This document shows, piece after piece, positions 17,386-25,665 of a DNA stretch of 64,000 bases. Both the position numbers and the translations under genes were made by a program. The notes beneath the pieces were generated by a model. The model had not been told where the DNA came from and did not search any database. It saw only the letters and a program-made list of their open reading frames with translations. Within the stretch, counting starts at the first letter, position 1. Each line of letters starts with the position of its first letter. The stretch is from NCBI RefSeq assembly GCF_001648155.1, contig NZ_CP015199.1, forward strand, positions 1,994,501-2,058,500, written 5' to 3'. Source of the stretch: Chryseobacterium glaciei (GTDB lineage Bacteria > Bacteroidota > Bacteroidia > Flavobacteriales > Weeksellaceae).

Positions 17386-17781
17386 TTAACTCACTTTTTG
17401 TAAGCTTCTTGATTCTTCAAATTTTACAAAAAGAAAAAGCAGTAAACAACCTGCAACATAACACAAAATATCAATCCAGGAAAAAGAATTTCCGATCACA
17501 ATATACATCAGGCTTCCTTGTTGGAAGCCTAGTTTTTCTGCAATATTGAAGGATTGAGCAAACTCAACCAAACAAGAAAAAGCCAAAATTCCAAGAATAA
17601 GTTTTTGATTATTAATGAAGATAAAACTTTTAACGAAAGTATAGAGAAGAATTACCACAATGACATCACCCAAATAGGCTCTGACGAAGAAAATGTCTTT
17701 TAGTTTTGTGGCAATTAAAACCTCAACCAAGAAAATTACTATTGTTGCAACGAAATATTTTAAGCTGAATCTGAATTTCAT
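17386..17781 (-). CDS. DUF2809 family membrane protein
   Basis: 131 aa with four hydrophobic segments (about 8-25, 35-55, 62-80, 97-118). The pattern VRAYLGDVIVVILLY, then LAFSCLVEFAQSFN and FSWIDILCYVAGCLLLF, matches the DUF2809 family with its conserved LGD, E-x-x-Q and D-x-x-x-Y residues. No biochemical role is known. It converges on the YARHG gene with only 6 nt between the stops. Confidence 0.8.
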   Translation of the reverse strand: MKFRFSLKYFVATIVIFLVEVLIATKLKDIFFVRAYLGDVIVVILLYTFVKSFIFINNQKLILGILAFSCLVEFAQSFNIAEKLGFQQGSLMYIVIGNSFSWIDILCYVAGCLLLFLFVKFEESRSLQKVS

Positions 17782-17824
17782 ATTTATGTTTTAGCTAAAG
17801 CCGAATTGGTTTTATTATTAAAAA

Positions 17825-17842
17825 AACGGGCTAAAGCCCGTT
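17825..17842 (-). terminator. CGGGCTAAAGCCCG hairpin, terminator of the thioredoxin genes
   Basis: AACGGGCT/AGCCCGTT forms an 8-bp stem with a 2-nt loop as drawn (it could open to a larger loop). On the minus strand it is followed by seven T, as expected for an intrinsic terminator of the 17869-18522 gene. The neighbouring GCTAAAGCCGAATTGG (from about 17793) looks like a decayed second copy, so the hairpin may also be a dispersed repeat. Confidence 0.75.
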
Positions 17843-17868
17843 CCAATTTATATATTTTTACAAAGATA

Positions 17869-18522
17869 TTATTTCTTTACTTTCACAGTACATCCAATGG
17901 CAACAGTTTTTGTCATTTTTATAGGCTCACCTTTTATCAAAGCATTTAAAGCATCTTGAGCGTAATATTCTGAAACATCGTTTGGATTTTCGTAATTATT
18001 ATCGATCGCTCCGATGTATTTTACTATATTTTTACCGTTTTCTTTCTGTAAAACAAATACATGAGGTGTTTTTGTCGCTCCGTATTGAGGGAAAACCTTC
18101 TGACCTTCATCCACCAAATAAGGGAAAGTAAACCCTTTTTCTTTAGCTCTGTCGATCATTTGTTTGTAACCGTCTTCCGGCTGTACACTTGGGTCATTCG
18201 GATTGATCGCGATCACGGGATAACCCTGATCTTTGTATTTTTTGTCAAGTTCAACAATTCTGTCCTCGTATTTTTTCGCATACGGGCAATGGTTGCATGT
18301 GAAGATCACGATAAAACCTTTTGCGGACTTAAACTCTCTCAACGAAACCATTTTTCCATCAACATTTTTTAGCTTAAAATCTGTTGCCTCGTCTCCTACT
18401 CCATATCCTTTTGAAGAAGCGTTGCTTTGTTTTTGAGGCGCCTTATCATCGTTTATCGTTGTGAAGCTTAAAAGCCCTAAACCAACGACAAAAGCCGTCA
18501 TTAAAATTTTTAGATTTTTCAT
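17869..18522 (-). CDS. Exported thioredoxin-family (AhpC/TSA-type) protein
   Basis: 217 aa from the ATG at 18522. An upstream in-frame start at 18564 would add 14 residues, overlap the preceding gene and break the signal peptide, so I reject it. MKNLKILMTAFVVGLGLLSF is a signal peptide or anchor. The thioredoxin fold follows: GDEATDFKLKNVDGKMVSL, then the redox motif Cys76-N-H-Cys79 in IFTCNHCPYAKKYED, AINPNDPSVQPEDG and the cis-Pro segment GATKTPHVFVL. Such proteins act as thiol oxidoreductases or peroxiredoxin-like proteins in the periplasm. Cotranscribed with the TlpA-like gene 10 nt upstream. Confidence 0.85.
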   Translation of the reverse strand: MKNLKILMTAFVVGLGLLSFTTINDDKAPQKQSNASSKGYGVGDEATDFKLKNVDGKMVSLREFKSAKGFIVIFTCNHCPYAKKYEDRIVELDKKYKDQGYPVIAINPNDPSVQPEDGYKQMIDRAKEKGFTFPYLVDEGQKVFPQYGATKTPHVFVLQKENGKNIVKYIGAIDNNYENPNDVSEYYAQDALNALIKGEPIKMTKTVAIGCTVKVKK

Positions 18523-18532
18523 ATTATATTGA

Positions 18533-19021
18533 TTATTGTAAATTTTTAGTAATTGTATTTTCAAGTTCTTGTTTGCTCATTTCTCCGTCGTTGAAATGTA
18601 CTTTTTCGCCATTTTTATAGAAAATCGTCACTGGAATATTTCCGTCCCAGTCTTTTTCAAACTTAGGAATCCAGGTGTTCATTCTTTTGATGTCATCCAA
18701 TAAAATTACTTCTGCCGTGAGGTTTTTATTTTTGATGAATTTGATCACTCTTTCTTTATCTACCAATCGATCAAGTGAAACCAAGATCATTTTAAATTTC
18801 CGATTATTAGCATATTTATTATTGACTTCCATGAAATGAGGAAGCTCTTTTACGCATGGCGCACAAGTCGTTGACCAAAAATTAACGACAAGAAGTTTAT
18901 CTTTCTCCTGTTGAATACGTTTTTCCAGCTCTTCATATTTAATTGAAGAAACCGTTGTCTGTTGTGCTTTAAAAACCGAAAAACACAAACACAGAAATAA
19001 TATATTGATTACATTCTTCAT
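18533..19021 (-). CDS. TlpA-like exported thioredoxin
   Basis: 162 aa from ATG at 19021; a TTG two codons earlier is less likely. Signal peptide MKNVINILFLCLCFSVFKAQ, then a TlpA/ResA-type fold with Cys53-A-P-Cys56 in VVNFWSTTCAPCVKELPHF and WDGNIPVTIFYKNGEK holding the cis-proline. Such proteins reduce or isomerise disulfides in the periplasm or help in cytochrome c maturation. It heads a two-gene thioredoxin operon and is divergent from a small cysteine-rich peptide gene whose start is 121 nt away. Confidence 0.85.
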   Translation of the reverse strand: MKNVINILFLCLCFSVFKAQQTTVSSIKYEELEKRIQQEKDKLLVVNFWSTTCAPCVKELPHFMEVNNKYANNRKFKMILVSLDRLVDKERVIKFIKNKNLTAEVILLDDIKRMNTWIPKFEKDWDGNIPVTIFYKNGEKVHFNDGEMSKQELENTITKNLQ

Positions 19022-19142
19022 ACTCAAAATTAGTGAAATTATTATTAGTTTTTATTTTGATAATTATTCTTTAAAATCATTTTTATCACTATTATTTGAT
19101 TTATTTTATTTATATTCGTTTTACAAATTAAAATTATTACTT

Positions 19143-19292
19143 ATGAAAAATTTAAAAAAACTTACAAGAGATCAATTAGAAAAAGTTAATGGTGCTGGAG
19201 AAATCAAGTGTGTTACAACTTGCTTTTGTTTTACAGACACAGACGGTGAGGCTTACATCGGTGCTTGCAACGCGAAAGGAGTTTGCTGTTAA
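19143..19292 (+). CDS. Cysteine-rich small peptide with bacteriocin-like leader
   Basis: 49 aa. A longer in-frame ORF begins at 19005, but its extra 46 residues are low-complexity and overlap the divergent gene's start, so ATG 19143 is preferred. The N-terminus MKNLKKLTRDQLEKVNGAG matches the leader of flavobacterial bacteriocin-like peptides (MKNLKKL-x-R-x-x-L-K/E-x-I/V-x-G-G), here with Gly-Ala-Gly in place of the usual Gly-Gly. The 30-residue core EIKCVTTCFC... holds six Cys (23, 27, 29, 42, 48, 49), ending in GVCC. By analogy such peptides are exported by peptidase-containing ABC transporters, but none is in this window. The divergent neighbours are exported thioredoxins, which may matter for its disulfides. 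A strong terminator follows. Confidence 0.75.
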   Translation: MKNLKKLTRDQLEKVNGAGEIKCVTTCFCFTDTDGEAYIGACNAKGVCC

Positions 19293-19321
19293 TTTTTTAA
19301 GCACATCTATATTAAACTTCT

Positions 19322-19350
19322 AATGACGTCAAATTTTGATGTCATTTTTT
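19322..19350 (+). terminator. Intrinsic terminator of the cysteine-rich peptide gene
   Basis: AATGACGTCAA/TTGATGTCATT forms an 11-bp stem with one G-T pair, followed by TTTTT. It lies 30 nt after the stop codon. Confidence 0.8.
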
Positions 19351-19437
19351 ATTGAAACACCCTATTTTAAATTTAAAAATATATTAACCATATTATATTT
19401 TAACTTATAATTTATTCAAATAATTAATTATTTCTCT

Positions 19438-19445
19438 TATTTTTG
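19438..19445 (+). promoter_or_regulatory. Candidate -7 element for the 19474 lipoprotein
   Basis: TATTTTTG fits TAnnTTTG, 28 nt upstream of the start codon. The -33 element is not clear (a TTTA lies 23 nt upstream). Confidence 0.4.
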
Positions 19446-19473
19446 ACTCTTATAACTCATTTAATCAATTTAT

Positions 19474-20268
19474 ATGAAAAAATTTTACTTCTTACTACCT
19501 ATTTTACTTTTCACATCGTGTGCAACAGTTGAGGAAGATACCTCTGCAGAAGACAATCCAATTTTAGTGACAAAAATGGTGCAGGATGGTGATAATTATA
19601 CTTTTAGCTATAACGGAGCCAAGATTGTTACCCTGACCAATACAACGGATAATTTCAAAAGAACTTATACGTATTCCGGTGACTTGATTACCAAATATCT
19701 TGATACTTACGCTGATGGATCAACACAAACCACAAATGTAACGTACAACAGCTCAAACAAGATCTTAAAAAAATCGTCTACTTATCAAGGCGCAACATAC
19801 ACTACAGATTATGCCTATATTGGAGCCGATCGAGTAAGAATAACGGATGTTATTGCTCATACCAACTCAACTAAAACTTATGTAAAAGATGTTTATTTAA
19901 ACACTGACGGATCTTTAAAAAACTGGACGGAAACCGTTGCAGATGTACAGCCAGGAACAACTCAAAACGGAACTGGAATTCTTAAAAATGTTGCTTATGA
20001 CGGAGGAAGTTTTCCATTTAAAAATATTATCGGATACACCAGACTTATGGACAGTGAGGATATGAACGGATCAACCCGTAATGTTATAGATTATAACAAC
20101 CGTATCCAATATACTACTACACCAGGAGACGAATGGACAATCTACCATTCAACCTACGAATATCATACGAACGGATATCCTAAGAAAGACACCCGCGATT
20201 TTTATGAAAAAACAGGGACAAGCATAACCGATACCGAGATCACTACTTACGAATACAATCATTTATAA
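19474..20268 (+). CDS. Hypothetical lipoprotein with YD/RHS-like beta strands
   Basis: 264 aa. The signal MKKFYFLLPILLFTSCATVEE has a lipobox with Cys16. The mature part is rich in Tyr, Thr and Asp and repeats a strand pattern such as DNYTFSYNGAKIVTLTN, FKRTYTYSGDLITKY, TQTTNVTYNSSNKI and ATYTTDYAYIGADRV. This looks like the YD-repeat-like beta scaffold of many Bacteroidota lipoproteins. No catalytic motif is visible. It has its own promoter candidate and a strong terminator, so it is probably monocistronic. Function unknown. Confidence 0.75.
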   Translation: MKKFYFLLPILLFTSCATVEEDTSAEDNPILVTKMVQDGDNYTFSYNGAKIVTLTNTTDNFKRTYTYSGDLITKYLDTYADGSTQTTNVTYNSSNKILKKSSTYQGATYTTDYAYIGADRVRITDVIAHTNSTKTYVKDVYLNTDGSLKNWTETVADVQPGTTQNGTGILKNVAYDGGSFPFKNIIGYTRLMDSEDMNGSTRNVIDYNNRIQYTTTPGDEWTIYHSTYEYHTNGYPKKDTRDFYEKTGTSITDTEITTYEYNHL

Positions 20269-20270
20269 TA

Positions 20271-20297
20271 AAAAGAGAGCACTTAGGCTCTCTTTTT
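20271..20297 (+). terminator. Intrinsic terminator after the YD-like lipoprotein
   Basis: AAAAGAGAGC and GCTCTCTTTT form a 10-bp stem with a 6-7-nt loop; the right arm runs into a T-tract. Confidence 0.85.
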
Positions 20298-20340
20298 GCT
20301 TTGGTTAAAAGCATTAAAATCTTAATTAAATTCTTTCGCT

Positions 20341-20775
20341 ATGAAAAAATCATTCTTCTTTTTAATAGCATTTTTAGGCATTACAGTATTTGGGCAAAAA
20401 GCAGAAACAAAAACAGGTACTCCAACGATTACAGATTATACATTTTTAAAATCAAAAATGAAAATGGATGATGTGGTAACAAAAGCAGATAAGGCACCCG
20501 AATTTCCGGGAGGAATGGAAGCTTTCCACAGAAAATTTGCCGAGAACATGGATATTATTGATGTAAAAACTAATAAGATCAACACAAGAGTCTATTTTAT
20601 CGTTGAAAAAAACGGCTATGTACGATACGTTACTGCAACCGGAGATGATAAAAAACACTCAGCTGCCGCAGAAACAGCCATCAGAAGAATGTTTGTAAAA
20701 TGGAAACCAGCTACTGTAAATAATGAACCCGTTCGTTATCTTTATACTTTCCCTTTATCATTGAAGAAATATTAA
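20341..20775 (+). CDS. Small TonB C-terminal-domain-like exported protein
   Basis: 144 aa. Signal peptide MKKSFFFLIAFLGITVFGQ, then a region typical of the TonB C-terminal domain in Bacteroidota: KAPEFPGGMEAFHRKFAENM, VYFIVEKNGYVRYVTATG, then AAETAIRRMFVKWKPATVNN and VRYLYTFPLSL. There is no N-terminal transmembrane anchor or proline-rich spacer, so it cannot work as a classical TonB energy transducer. It may be a periplasmic protein using the same fold. It converges on mutS with a 32-nt gap. Confidence 0.8.
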   Translation: MKKSFFFLIAFLGITVFGQKAETKTGTPTITDYTFLKSKMKMDDVVTKADKAPEFPGGMEAFHRKFAENMDIIDVKTNKINTRVYFIVEKNGYVRYVTATGDDKKHSAAAETAIRRMFVKWKPATVNNEPVRYLYTFPLSLKKY

Positions 20776-20807
20776 AGCTTCATTATTAATATTTCAACGT
20801 TAAATGA

Positions 20808-23405
20808 TTATTTCCCGATCATCTTTTTAATAGAATTCAGCTTCATTAGAGCTTCAATCGGCGTCAAAGTATTGATATCAATTTTCGTAAGTTCTTCACG
20901 GATATTTTCCAACACAGGATCATCCAATTGGAAGAAAGAAAGCTGCATATTTTCTTCTGTTACTCTTTTAATGGTTTCAGATGCGCCAGTTCCCTGCCCG
21001 CGACTTGCTTCTAACGTTTTGAGGATTTCATTGGCTCTGTTGACCACTTTTGAAGGCATTCCCGCCAATTTTGCCACATGAATACCGAAACTGTGCTCAC
21101 TTCCACCAGGAACCAGCTTTCTCAGGAAAATAATACTTCCTTTGTTCTCCTGAATAGAAACGTGGAAATTCTTTACACGCTCGAAATTCACAGTCATTTC
21201 ATTTAGTTCATGATAATGCGTTGCGAATAAAGTTTTAGCCTGAGTCGGATGTTGATGAAGATATTCCGCGATTGCCCAAGCAATGGAAACCCCATCATAA
21301 GTTGAAGTTCCACGACCGATTTCGTCTAATAAAATCAAACTTCGATCTGAAATATTATTCAAAATATTAGCGGCTTCGTTCATTTCAACCATGAAAGTTG
21401 ATTCACCTGCAGAAATATTATCTGTGGCTCCTACTCTCGTAAAAATTTTATCTAAAACTCCAATTTCCGCATGCTTTGCAGGAACAAAACTTCCAATTTG
21501 TGCTAAAAGACAAACAATTGCAGTCTGACGAAGAATTGCAGATTTACCCGCCATGTTGGGACCTGTAACCATGATGATTTGCTGAGAATCTTTATCTAAA
21601 TAAATATCATTCGGAATATATTTTTCACCTAAAGGAAGCGCGTTTTCAATAATCGGATGTCTTGCTTCTTTTAAATCGATTGAGAAACTATCCGTTAAAA
21701 CAGGTTTTGTATAACTCTCAGAAACAGCCAATTCAGATAAACCAACGGCAACATCCAATTGTGCAATAATGTTCGAGTTCTCCTGAATCTGATCCATATA
21801 AACCATCGTTTCAGAACAAACATTTCTGTATAATTGGTTTTCTAAAACGCCAATTTTATCCTCCGCGCCAAGAATCTGACTTTCATATTCTTTTAATTCT
21901 TCCGTGATATAACGTTCAGCATTAACCAACGTTTGCTTTCTCAACCAATCACTCGGAACTTTATCTTTATGGGTATTTCGAACTTCAATATAATATCCGA
22001 AAACATTATTAAAATCAATTTTAAGGCTAGTAATTCCCGTTCTTTCGATTTCTCGCTGACACATATCATCAAGGAAACCACGCCCTTTACTTTGAAGACC
22101 TCTCAACATATCCAGCTCTTCAGAAATACCATTTTTAATCACATTCCCTTTCGCCAGACTTACCGGAAGTTCTTCATTAAGAGAATTTTGTAAGGATTTA
22201 ATTAATTCATCTAAATCAGACAACGGTTCAAGCCAAGCCAAAACATCAGCATGGGGATGAAGCAACGCTTTAATTTTATGAATATTAATTAAGCTCTGGC
22301 GTAAATGTCCTAATTCTCTGGGCGAGATCTTTTCGGCAGCCAGTTTTCCCATTAATCGATCTAAATCGGAAATCGCCTTTAATAATTGGGAAATCTCATA
22401 TTTCAGATGATCATTTTCATTTAAAAAATCAATTAAAGAAAGCCTTCTTCCAATTTCGTAGACAGATTTTAAAGGAAGGATAATTCTTCTTCTCAACAGC
22501 CTTCCGCCCATTGGAGTTGAAGTTTTATCTATAATATCTAATAACGATTTTCCTTGTGGATTGCTTGGATAAACAATTTCAAGATTTCTCAAGGTAAAAT
22601 TATCCATCATCAAGAAATCTTCCTGAGGAATCACCTGAATCTTTGTAATGTGAGCCAATAAATTATGGTGTGTATCTTCAACAAGATAAGCGAAAATGGC
22701 TCCTGCTGCTGCAATTGCCAGTTTAGAATTTTCAACACCAAAACCTTTTAGAGAATTTGTTTTAAAATGATTCGTCAACTTTTCGTAGCCAAAATTATAT
22801 TGATAAGCCCAATCTTCAAGCTTGAAAGCGCTTTTATTTTTAAGCTGCTCGGGAAGCTGAACACTTCTCTGATAAATAATCTCACTCGGATCAAAAGTAT
22901 TGACGATATGAAGTATTTTATCTAAATTTCCTTCACTTACCAAAAACTCACCTGTTGAAACATCAACCAAAGCGATTCCGTATTTTTCTTTTTCTTTATG
23001 AAGAGAAAGCAGGAAATTATTCTTTTTCGAGTTTAAAACCTGATCATTGAAGGTAACTCCGGGCGTCACCAATTCGGTCACTCCTCTTTTTACAATTCCT
23101 TTTACGGTTTTAGGATCTTCCAATTGGTCGCAGATCGCAACACGAAGTCCGGCTCTCACCAACTTTGGAAGATAAGAATCTACAGAATGATGCGGAAATC
23201 CAGCCAATTCTATATGCCCGTCTCCATTCGCTCTCTTGGTTAAAACAATTCCTAAAATCTGAGAAGTTCTAACGGCATCCTGTCCGAAAGTTTCATAGAA
23301 ATCTCCCACTCGAAATAACAAAAGCGCATCAGGATATTTGGCCTTGATGGCGTTATATTGAGCCATTAACGGGGTTTCTTTCTTTTCTTTCGTCGCCTTT
23401 GCCAT
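20808..23405 (-). CDS. mutS: DNA mismatch repair protein MutS
   Basis: 865 aa, full length. It recognises mispaired bases and starts methyl-independent mismatch repair with MutL. The N-terminal mismatch-binding domain has the F-x-E motif in GDFYETFGQDA (about 33-43). The connector, lever and clamp domains follow. The ATPase has Walker A TGPNMAGKSAILRQ (about 610-623), Walker B LILLDEIGRGTSTYDG and the signature ATHYHELNEM. The C-terminus ends with ALMKLNSIKKMIGK. No mutL is adjacent. The start ATG at 23405 is well placed, since the sequence right after it (PLMAQYNAIKAKYPD) is the conserved MutS beginning. Confidence 0.98.
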   Translation of the reverse strand: MAKATKEKKETPLMAQYNAIKAKYPDALLLFRVGDFYETFGQDAVRTSQILGIVLTKRANGDGHIELAGFPHHSVDSYLPKLVRAGLRVAICDQLEDPKTVKGIVKRGVTELVTPGVTFNDQVLNSKKNNFLLSLHKEKEKYGIALVDVSTGEFLVSEGNLDKILHIVNTFDPSEIIYQRSVQLPEQLKNKSAFKLEDWAYQYNFGYEKLTNHFKTNSLKGFGVENSKLAIAAAGAIFAYLVEDTHHNLLAHITKIQVIPQEDFLMMDNFTLRNLEIVYPSNPQGKSLLDIIDKTSTPMGGRLLRRRIILPLKSVYEIGRRLSLIDFLNENDHLKYEISQLLKAISDLDRLMGKLAAEKISPRELGHLRQSLINIHKIKALLHPHADVLAWLEPLSDLDELIKSLQNSLNEELPVSLAKGNVIKNGISEELDMLRGLQSKGRGFLDDMCQREIERTGITSLKIDFNNVFGYYIEVRNTHKDKVPSDWLRKQTLVNAERYITEELKEYESQILGAEDKIGVLENQLYRNVCSETMVYMDQIQENSNIIAQLDVAVGLSELAVSESYTKPVLTDSFSIDLKEARHPIIENALPLGEKYIPNDIYLDKDSQQIIMVTGPNMAGKSAILRQTAIVCLLAQIGSFVPAKHAEIGVLDKIFTRVGATDNISAGESTFMVEMNEAANILNNISDRSLILLDEIGRGTSTYDGVSIAWAIAEYLHQHPTQAKTLFATHYHELNEMTVNFERVKNFHVSIQENKGSIIFLRKLVPGGSEHSFGIHVAKLAGMPSKVVNRANEILKTLEASRGQGTGASETIKRVTEENMQLSFFQLDDPVLENIREELTKIDINTLTPIEALMKLNSIKKMIGK

Positions 23406-23493
23406 TAAAATCTTTCTTAAAAAATTAGGATGGTAAAAGTATGAAATAAAATAGAAGGATTAAAATGCTTAATAATTTAAAATAATTTTTTCT

Positions 23494-23524
23494 CCCACGG
23501 ATTTCACGGATTTACACAGATGAT
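23494..23524. repeat. CACGGATTT direct-unit element
   Basis: The units CACGGATTT, CACGGATTT and ACACAGATG follow one another without gaps. This resembles one arm of the ACACAAAT/CACAGATT palindromic family seen at 24605-24665. The flanking 23406-23648 gap otherwise holds only the palindrome at 23572-23604. Confidence 0.6.
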
Positions 23525-23571
23525 TGCGCATATTTTCTTTTTTATAGAATTAAAGCATGAATCTGTCCACA

Positions 23572-23604
23572 ACCCTTGTCAAGGTTTAGAACCTTGACAA
23601 GGGT
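23572..23604. repeat. Perfect 15-bp palindrome, AACCTTGACAAGGGT type
   Basis: ACCCTTGTCAAGGTT (23572-23586) and its exact reverse complement AACCTTGACAAGGGT (23590-23604) flank a 3-nt loop TAG. Each arm also contains an internal CCTTG/CAAGG palindrome. There is no T-tract on either strand, so it is more like a REP-type element than a terminator. Confidence 0.75.
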
Positions 23605-23648
23605 AATTAATAAAAGATCTAATTAGAAAACTCGTGAAAAATAAAAAA

Positions 23649-24524
23649 TCATGTATTGTTTAGCCGCTTTTCCAAAGCTTCAGTACTTTTTTCATACGCC
23701 CATTTCTGTTTGTAATTCACCCATTTAGATTTAAAGATTTTTCGCATCAGTTTATCTGTATATCTCATAATGAAAACATGATACAGCATATTGGCAAAAA
23801 CTTTCGGTTTATTAGGAAGTGCCCGAAGTGACATTGAAAATCCGGGTTCCAAATATCTGTTGAAATGCCAAAATGCTCCCGGAATAAAAAGTGCATCGCC
23901 ATGTTCCATGAAGATCTCAAAGCCTTTTGCATATTTTAAAGCCGGAAATTTTTCGTAATCCGGGTTTTCATAATCTACATCATAGATCGTGTGAACCGAC
24001 AGCGGAACTTTATATAAAAAGGGAGATTGCTTTTGGTCAAATAATAAAATCCTCTTCTTTCCTTCAAAATGGATGTGAAGAAAATCACCAAGATCGACAT
24101 CATAATGCATTAAAACATGAGCATCGCTTCCCCCGAAAAACAAAGTCGGAAGTCTTTTGAAAAACTTCATTCCAAGATCAGGATAGGTGAAATTTTTCAA
24201 TAGTTCAGGAAGCCTGTCAGTGATAATATAAAAGAAAATACGAAGATCTGACGGTTTACTTTTTATGGTATCAATATAATCCTTCATCTTCATGTGTGTG
24301 ACGGGAGCATCTGTACTTTTAGAAGCATCTGCGGGTTTGTTATCATACAGGGGAACGTCTTGTTCACCTGCTTTTTCGCGGATAAAATCGAAATTCCATT
24401 TGTCGAAAGCATCCCAACGGCTCGCAAAATTTTTAATTAAGAGAGGTTTATGCTTTTTGAAATAATTTTTCTGAAAATCTTCTTTACTGATATCGTTTAC
24501 AACATCTACGTTTTCGAGAATCAT
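23649..24524 (-). CDS. JmjC/cupin-8-like 2-oxoglutarate oxygenase
   Basis: 291 aa. The order of motifs fits the cupin-like (FIH/JmjC) family: FASRWDAFDKWNFDFIREKAG (about 33-53), LFFGGSDAHVLMHYDVDLGDF (128-148) with the iron ligands His140-x-Asp142, the strand GKKRILLFDQKQSPFLY (155-171), and the second His220 in FIPGAFWHFNRYLE. Proteins of this family hydroxylate side chains of protein or small-molecule substrates with Fe(II) and 2-oxoglutarate; the substrate cannot be inferred here. Cytoplasmic, monocistronic, flanked on both sides by palindromic elements. Confidence 0.85.
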   Translation of the reverse strand: MILENVDVVNDISKEDFQKNYFKKHKPLLIKNFASRWDAFDKWNFDFIREKAGEQDVPLYDNKPADASKSTDAPVTHMKMKDYIDTIKSKPSDLRIFFYIITDRLPELLKNFTYPDLGMKFFKRLPTLFFGGSDAHVLMHYDVDLGDFLHIHFEGKKRILLFDQKQSPFLYKVPLSVHTIYDVDYENPDYEKFPALKYAKGFEIFMEHGDALFIPGAFWHFNRYLEPGFSMSLRALPNKPKVFANMLYHVFIMRYTDKLMRKIFKSKWVNYKQKWAYEKSTEALEKRLNNT

Positions 24525-24604
24525 TTTGTTTCTTGATTTAATGCGAAATAAAAATAGTGTTTTTTTGAAATTTAGAAAAATTTTGGAATTAAATTATTTC
24601 CTCG

Positions 24605-24665
24605 AGATTTACACGGATCATAAAATTATTTTCAAAGATCTGTGTAAACCTGTGCAATCTGTGAG
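24605..24665. repeat. Palindromic element of the CACGGAT/ATCTGTGT family
   Basis: GATTTACACGGATC on the left pairs with GATCTGTGTAAACC on the right (with one G-T and an end mismatch), extended by CTGTGCAATCTGTGAG. It lies between the divergent cupin and bestrophin genes and shares its unit words with 23494-23524. Confidence 0.65.
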
Positions 24666-24734
24666 AAATTAAATTCTCTATTTTTTTTAAACTAATTTTA
24701 AGTTTCACGTAAAAGGAAAATGAAACGAAAATTT

Positions 24735-24742
24735 TATCTTTG
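24735..24742 (+). promoter_or_regulatory. Candidate -7 element for the bestrophin gene
   Basis: TATCTTTG is an exact TAnnTTTG match, 17 nt before the ATG at 24760. The -33 region is poor. A very short leader is implied. Confidence 0.5.
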
Positions 24743-24759
24743 TAAGACTAACCTAATTT

Positions 24760-25641
24760 ATGAGAGCCTACAACACCAAACATTTCCTTAAAATCCTTTT
24801 CAGTTTACATAAAAGTGATACATTGAAAATTCTTTTTCCAAGTATGATTTTGGTGGGATTGTACTCTTGGGGAATTCAATATTTAGAAGTGGAATATTTT
24901 CATCTTACTTCAAAATCTGGAGTCAGCAATGTGGGAATGATTCATTCGTTATTAGGTTTTGTGCTTTCTTTATTGTTGGTTTTCAGAACAAATACAGCGT
25001 ACGACAGATGGTGGGAAGGCAGAAAACTTTGGGGAAAGTTGGTAAATGATACCCGAAATTTTGCCGTAAAAATCAATAATATTTTAGTTGATGACAGAAA
25101 AGATGCTGAGCAAATCGCAAGATATTTAAAGTTTTATCCTCACTTTTTAGCAAAACATCTTTCAAAGGAATCTACGAGATTGGCTTTGGATGAAGATTAT
25201 TCTGAAATTGAAAAATCTTTGAAACACCACGGCCCAAGTGAAATCGTCATTCTTTTAACTCATAAATTAGGTCAGTTAAAAAAAGAAGGAAAAATATCAG
25301 ACATTGAAATGCTGTATTTAGACACCCAACTTTCAGGTTTTCTGGATGTTTGCGGAGGCTGTGAAAGAATTAAAAACACTCCGATTCCTTATTCTTACTC
25401 TTCGTTTATCAAGAAATTTATTATTCTTTACGTTTTTGCCTTGCCGATTGCTTATGTCATTAATATCGGGCTTTTCATGGTTCCGTTGACGGTTTTTGTA
25501 TATTATGTATTGATGAGTCTGGAAATGATTGCAGAAGAAATTGAAGATCCTTTTAATAATGATGAAAATGATATTCCGATGGAAACTTTAGCACAGAATA
25601 TAGAGAAGAATGTTCATCAAATTATGGGATTAAAAAAATAA
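24760..25641 (+). CDS. Bestrophin-family anion channel
   Basis: 293 aa. It has four hydrophobic segments (about 27-45, 68-88, 215-235, 238-255) and the family signatures LLGFVLSLLLVFRTNTAYDRWWEGR (about 65-90), WGKLVNDTRNF, and PYSYSSFIKKFIILYVFALP followed by EMIAEEIEDPFNNDENDIP (about 262-280). The last is the conserved acidic segment of bestrophins, which in eukaryotes binds calcium. Bacterial members form pentameric ion channels in the inner membrane. The gene is monocistronic and ends in a hairpin shared with the convergent neighbour. Confidence 0.92.
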   Translation: MRAYNTKHFLKILFSLHKSDTLKILFPSMILVGLYSWGIQYLEVEYFHLTSKSGVSNVGMIHSLLGFVLSLLLVFRTNTAYDRWWEGRKLWGKLVNDTRNFAVKINNILVDDRKDAEQIARYLKFYPHFLAKHLSKESTRLALDEDYSEIEKSLKHHGPSEIVILLTHKLGQLKKEGKISDIEMLYLDTQLSGFLDVCGGCERIKNTPIPYSYSSFIKKFIILYVFALPIAYVINIGLFMVPLTVFVYYVLMSLEMIAEEIEDPFNNDENDIPMETLAQNIEKNVHQIMGLKK

Positions 25642-25665
25642 AAATCAACCATTAAAGGTTGATTT
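25642..25665. terminator. Bidirectional terminator between the bestrophin and the 25652-26251 gene
   Basis: AAATCAACC/GGTTGATTT forms a 9-bp stem with a 6-nt loop. A T-rich CTTTT follows on the plus strand and an A-tract (T on the minus strand) precedes it. It overlaps the last codons of the minus-strand gene. Confidence 0.7.

Noticed and set aside
19005..19142. 46-codon N-terminal extension of the cysteine-rich peptide
   Set aside because: Low-complexity Phe/Leu/Tyr sequence overlapping the divergent TlpA-like gene; the leader typical of bacteriocin-like peptides starts at 19143.
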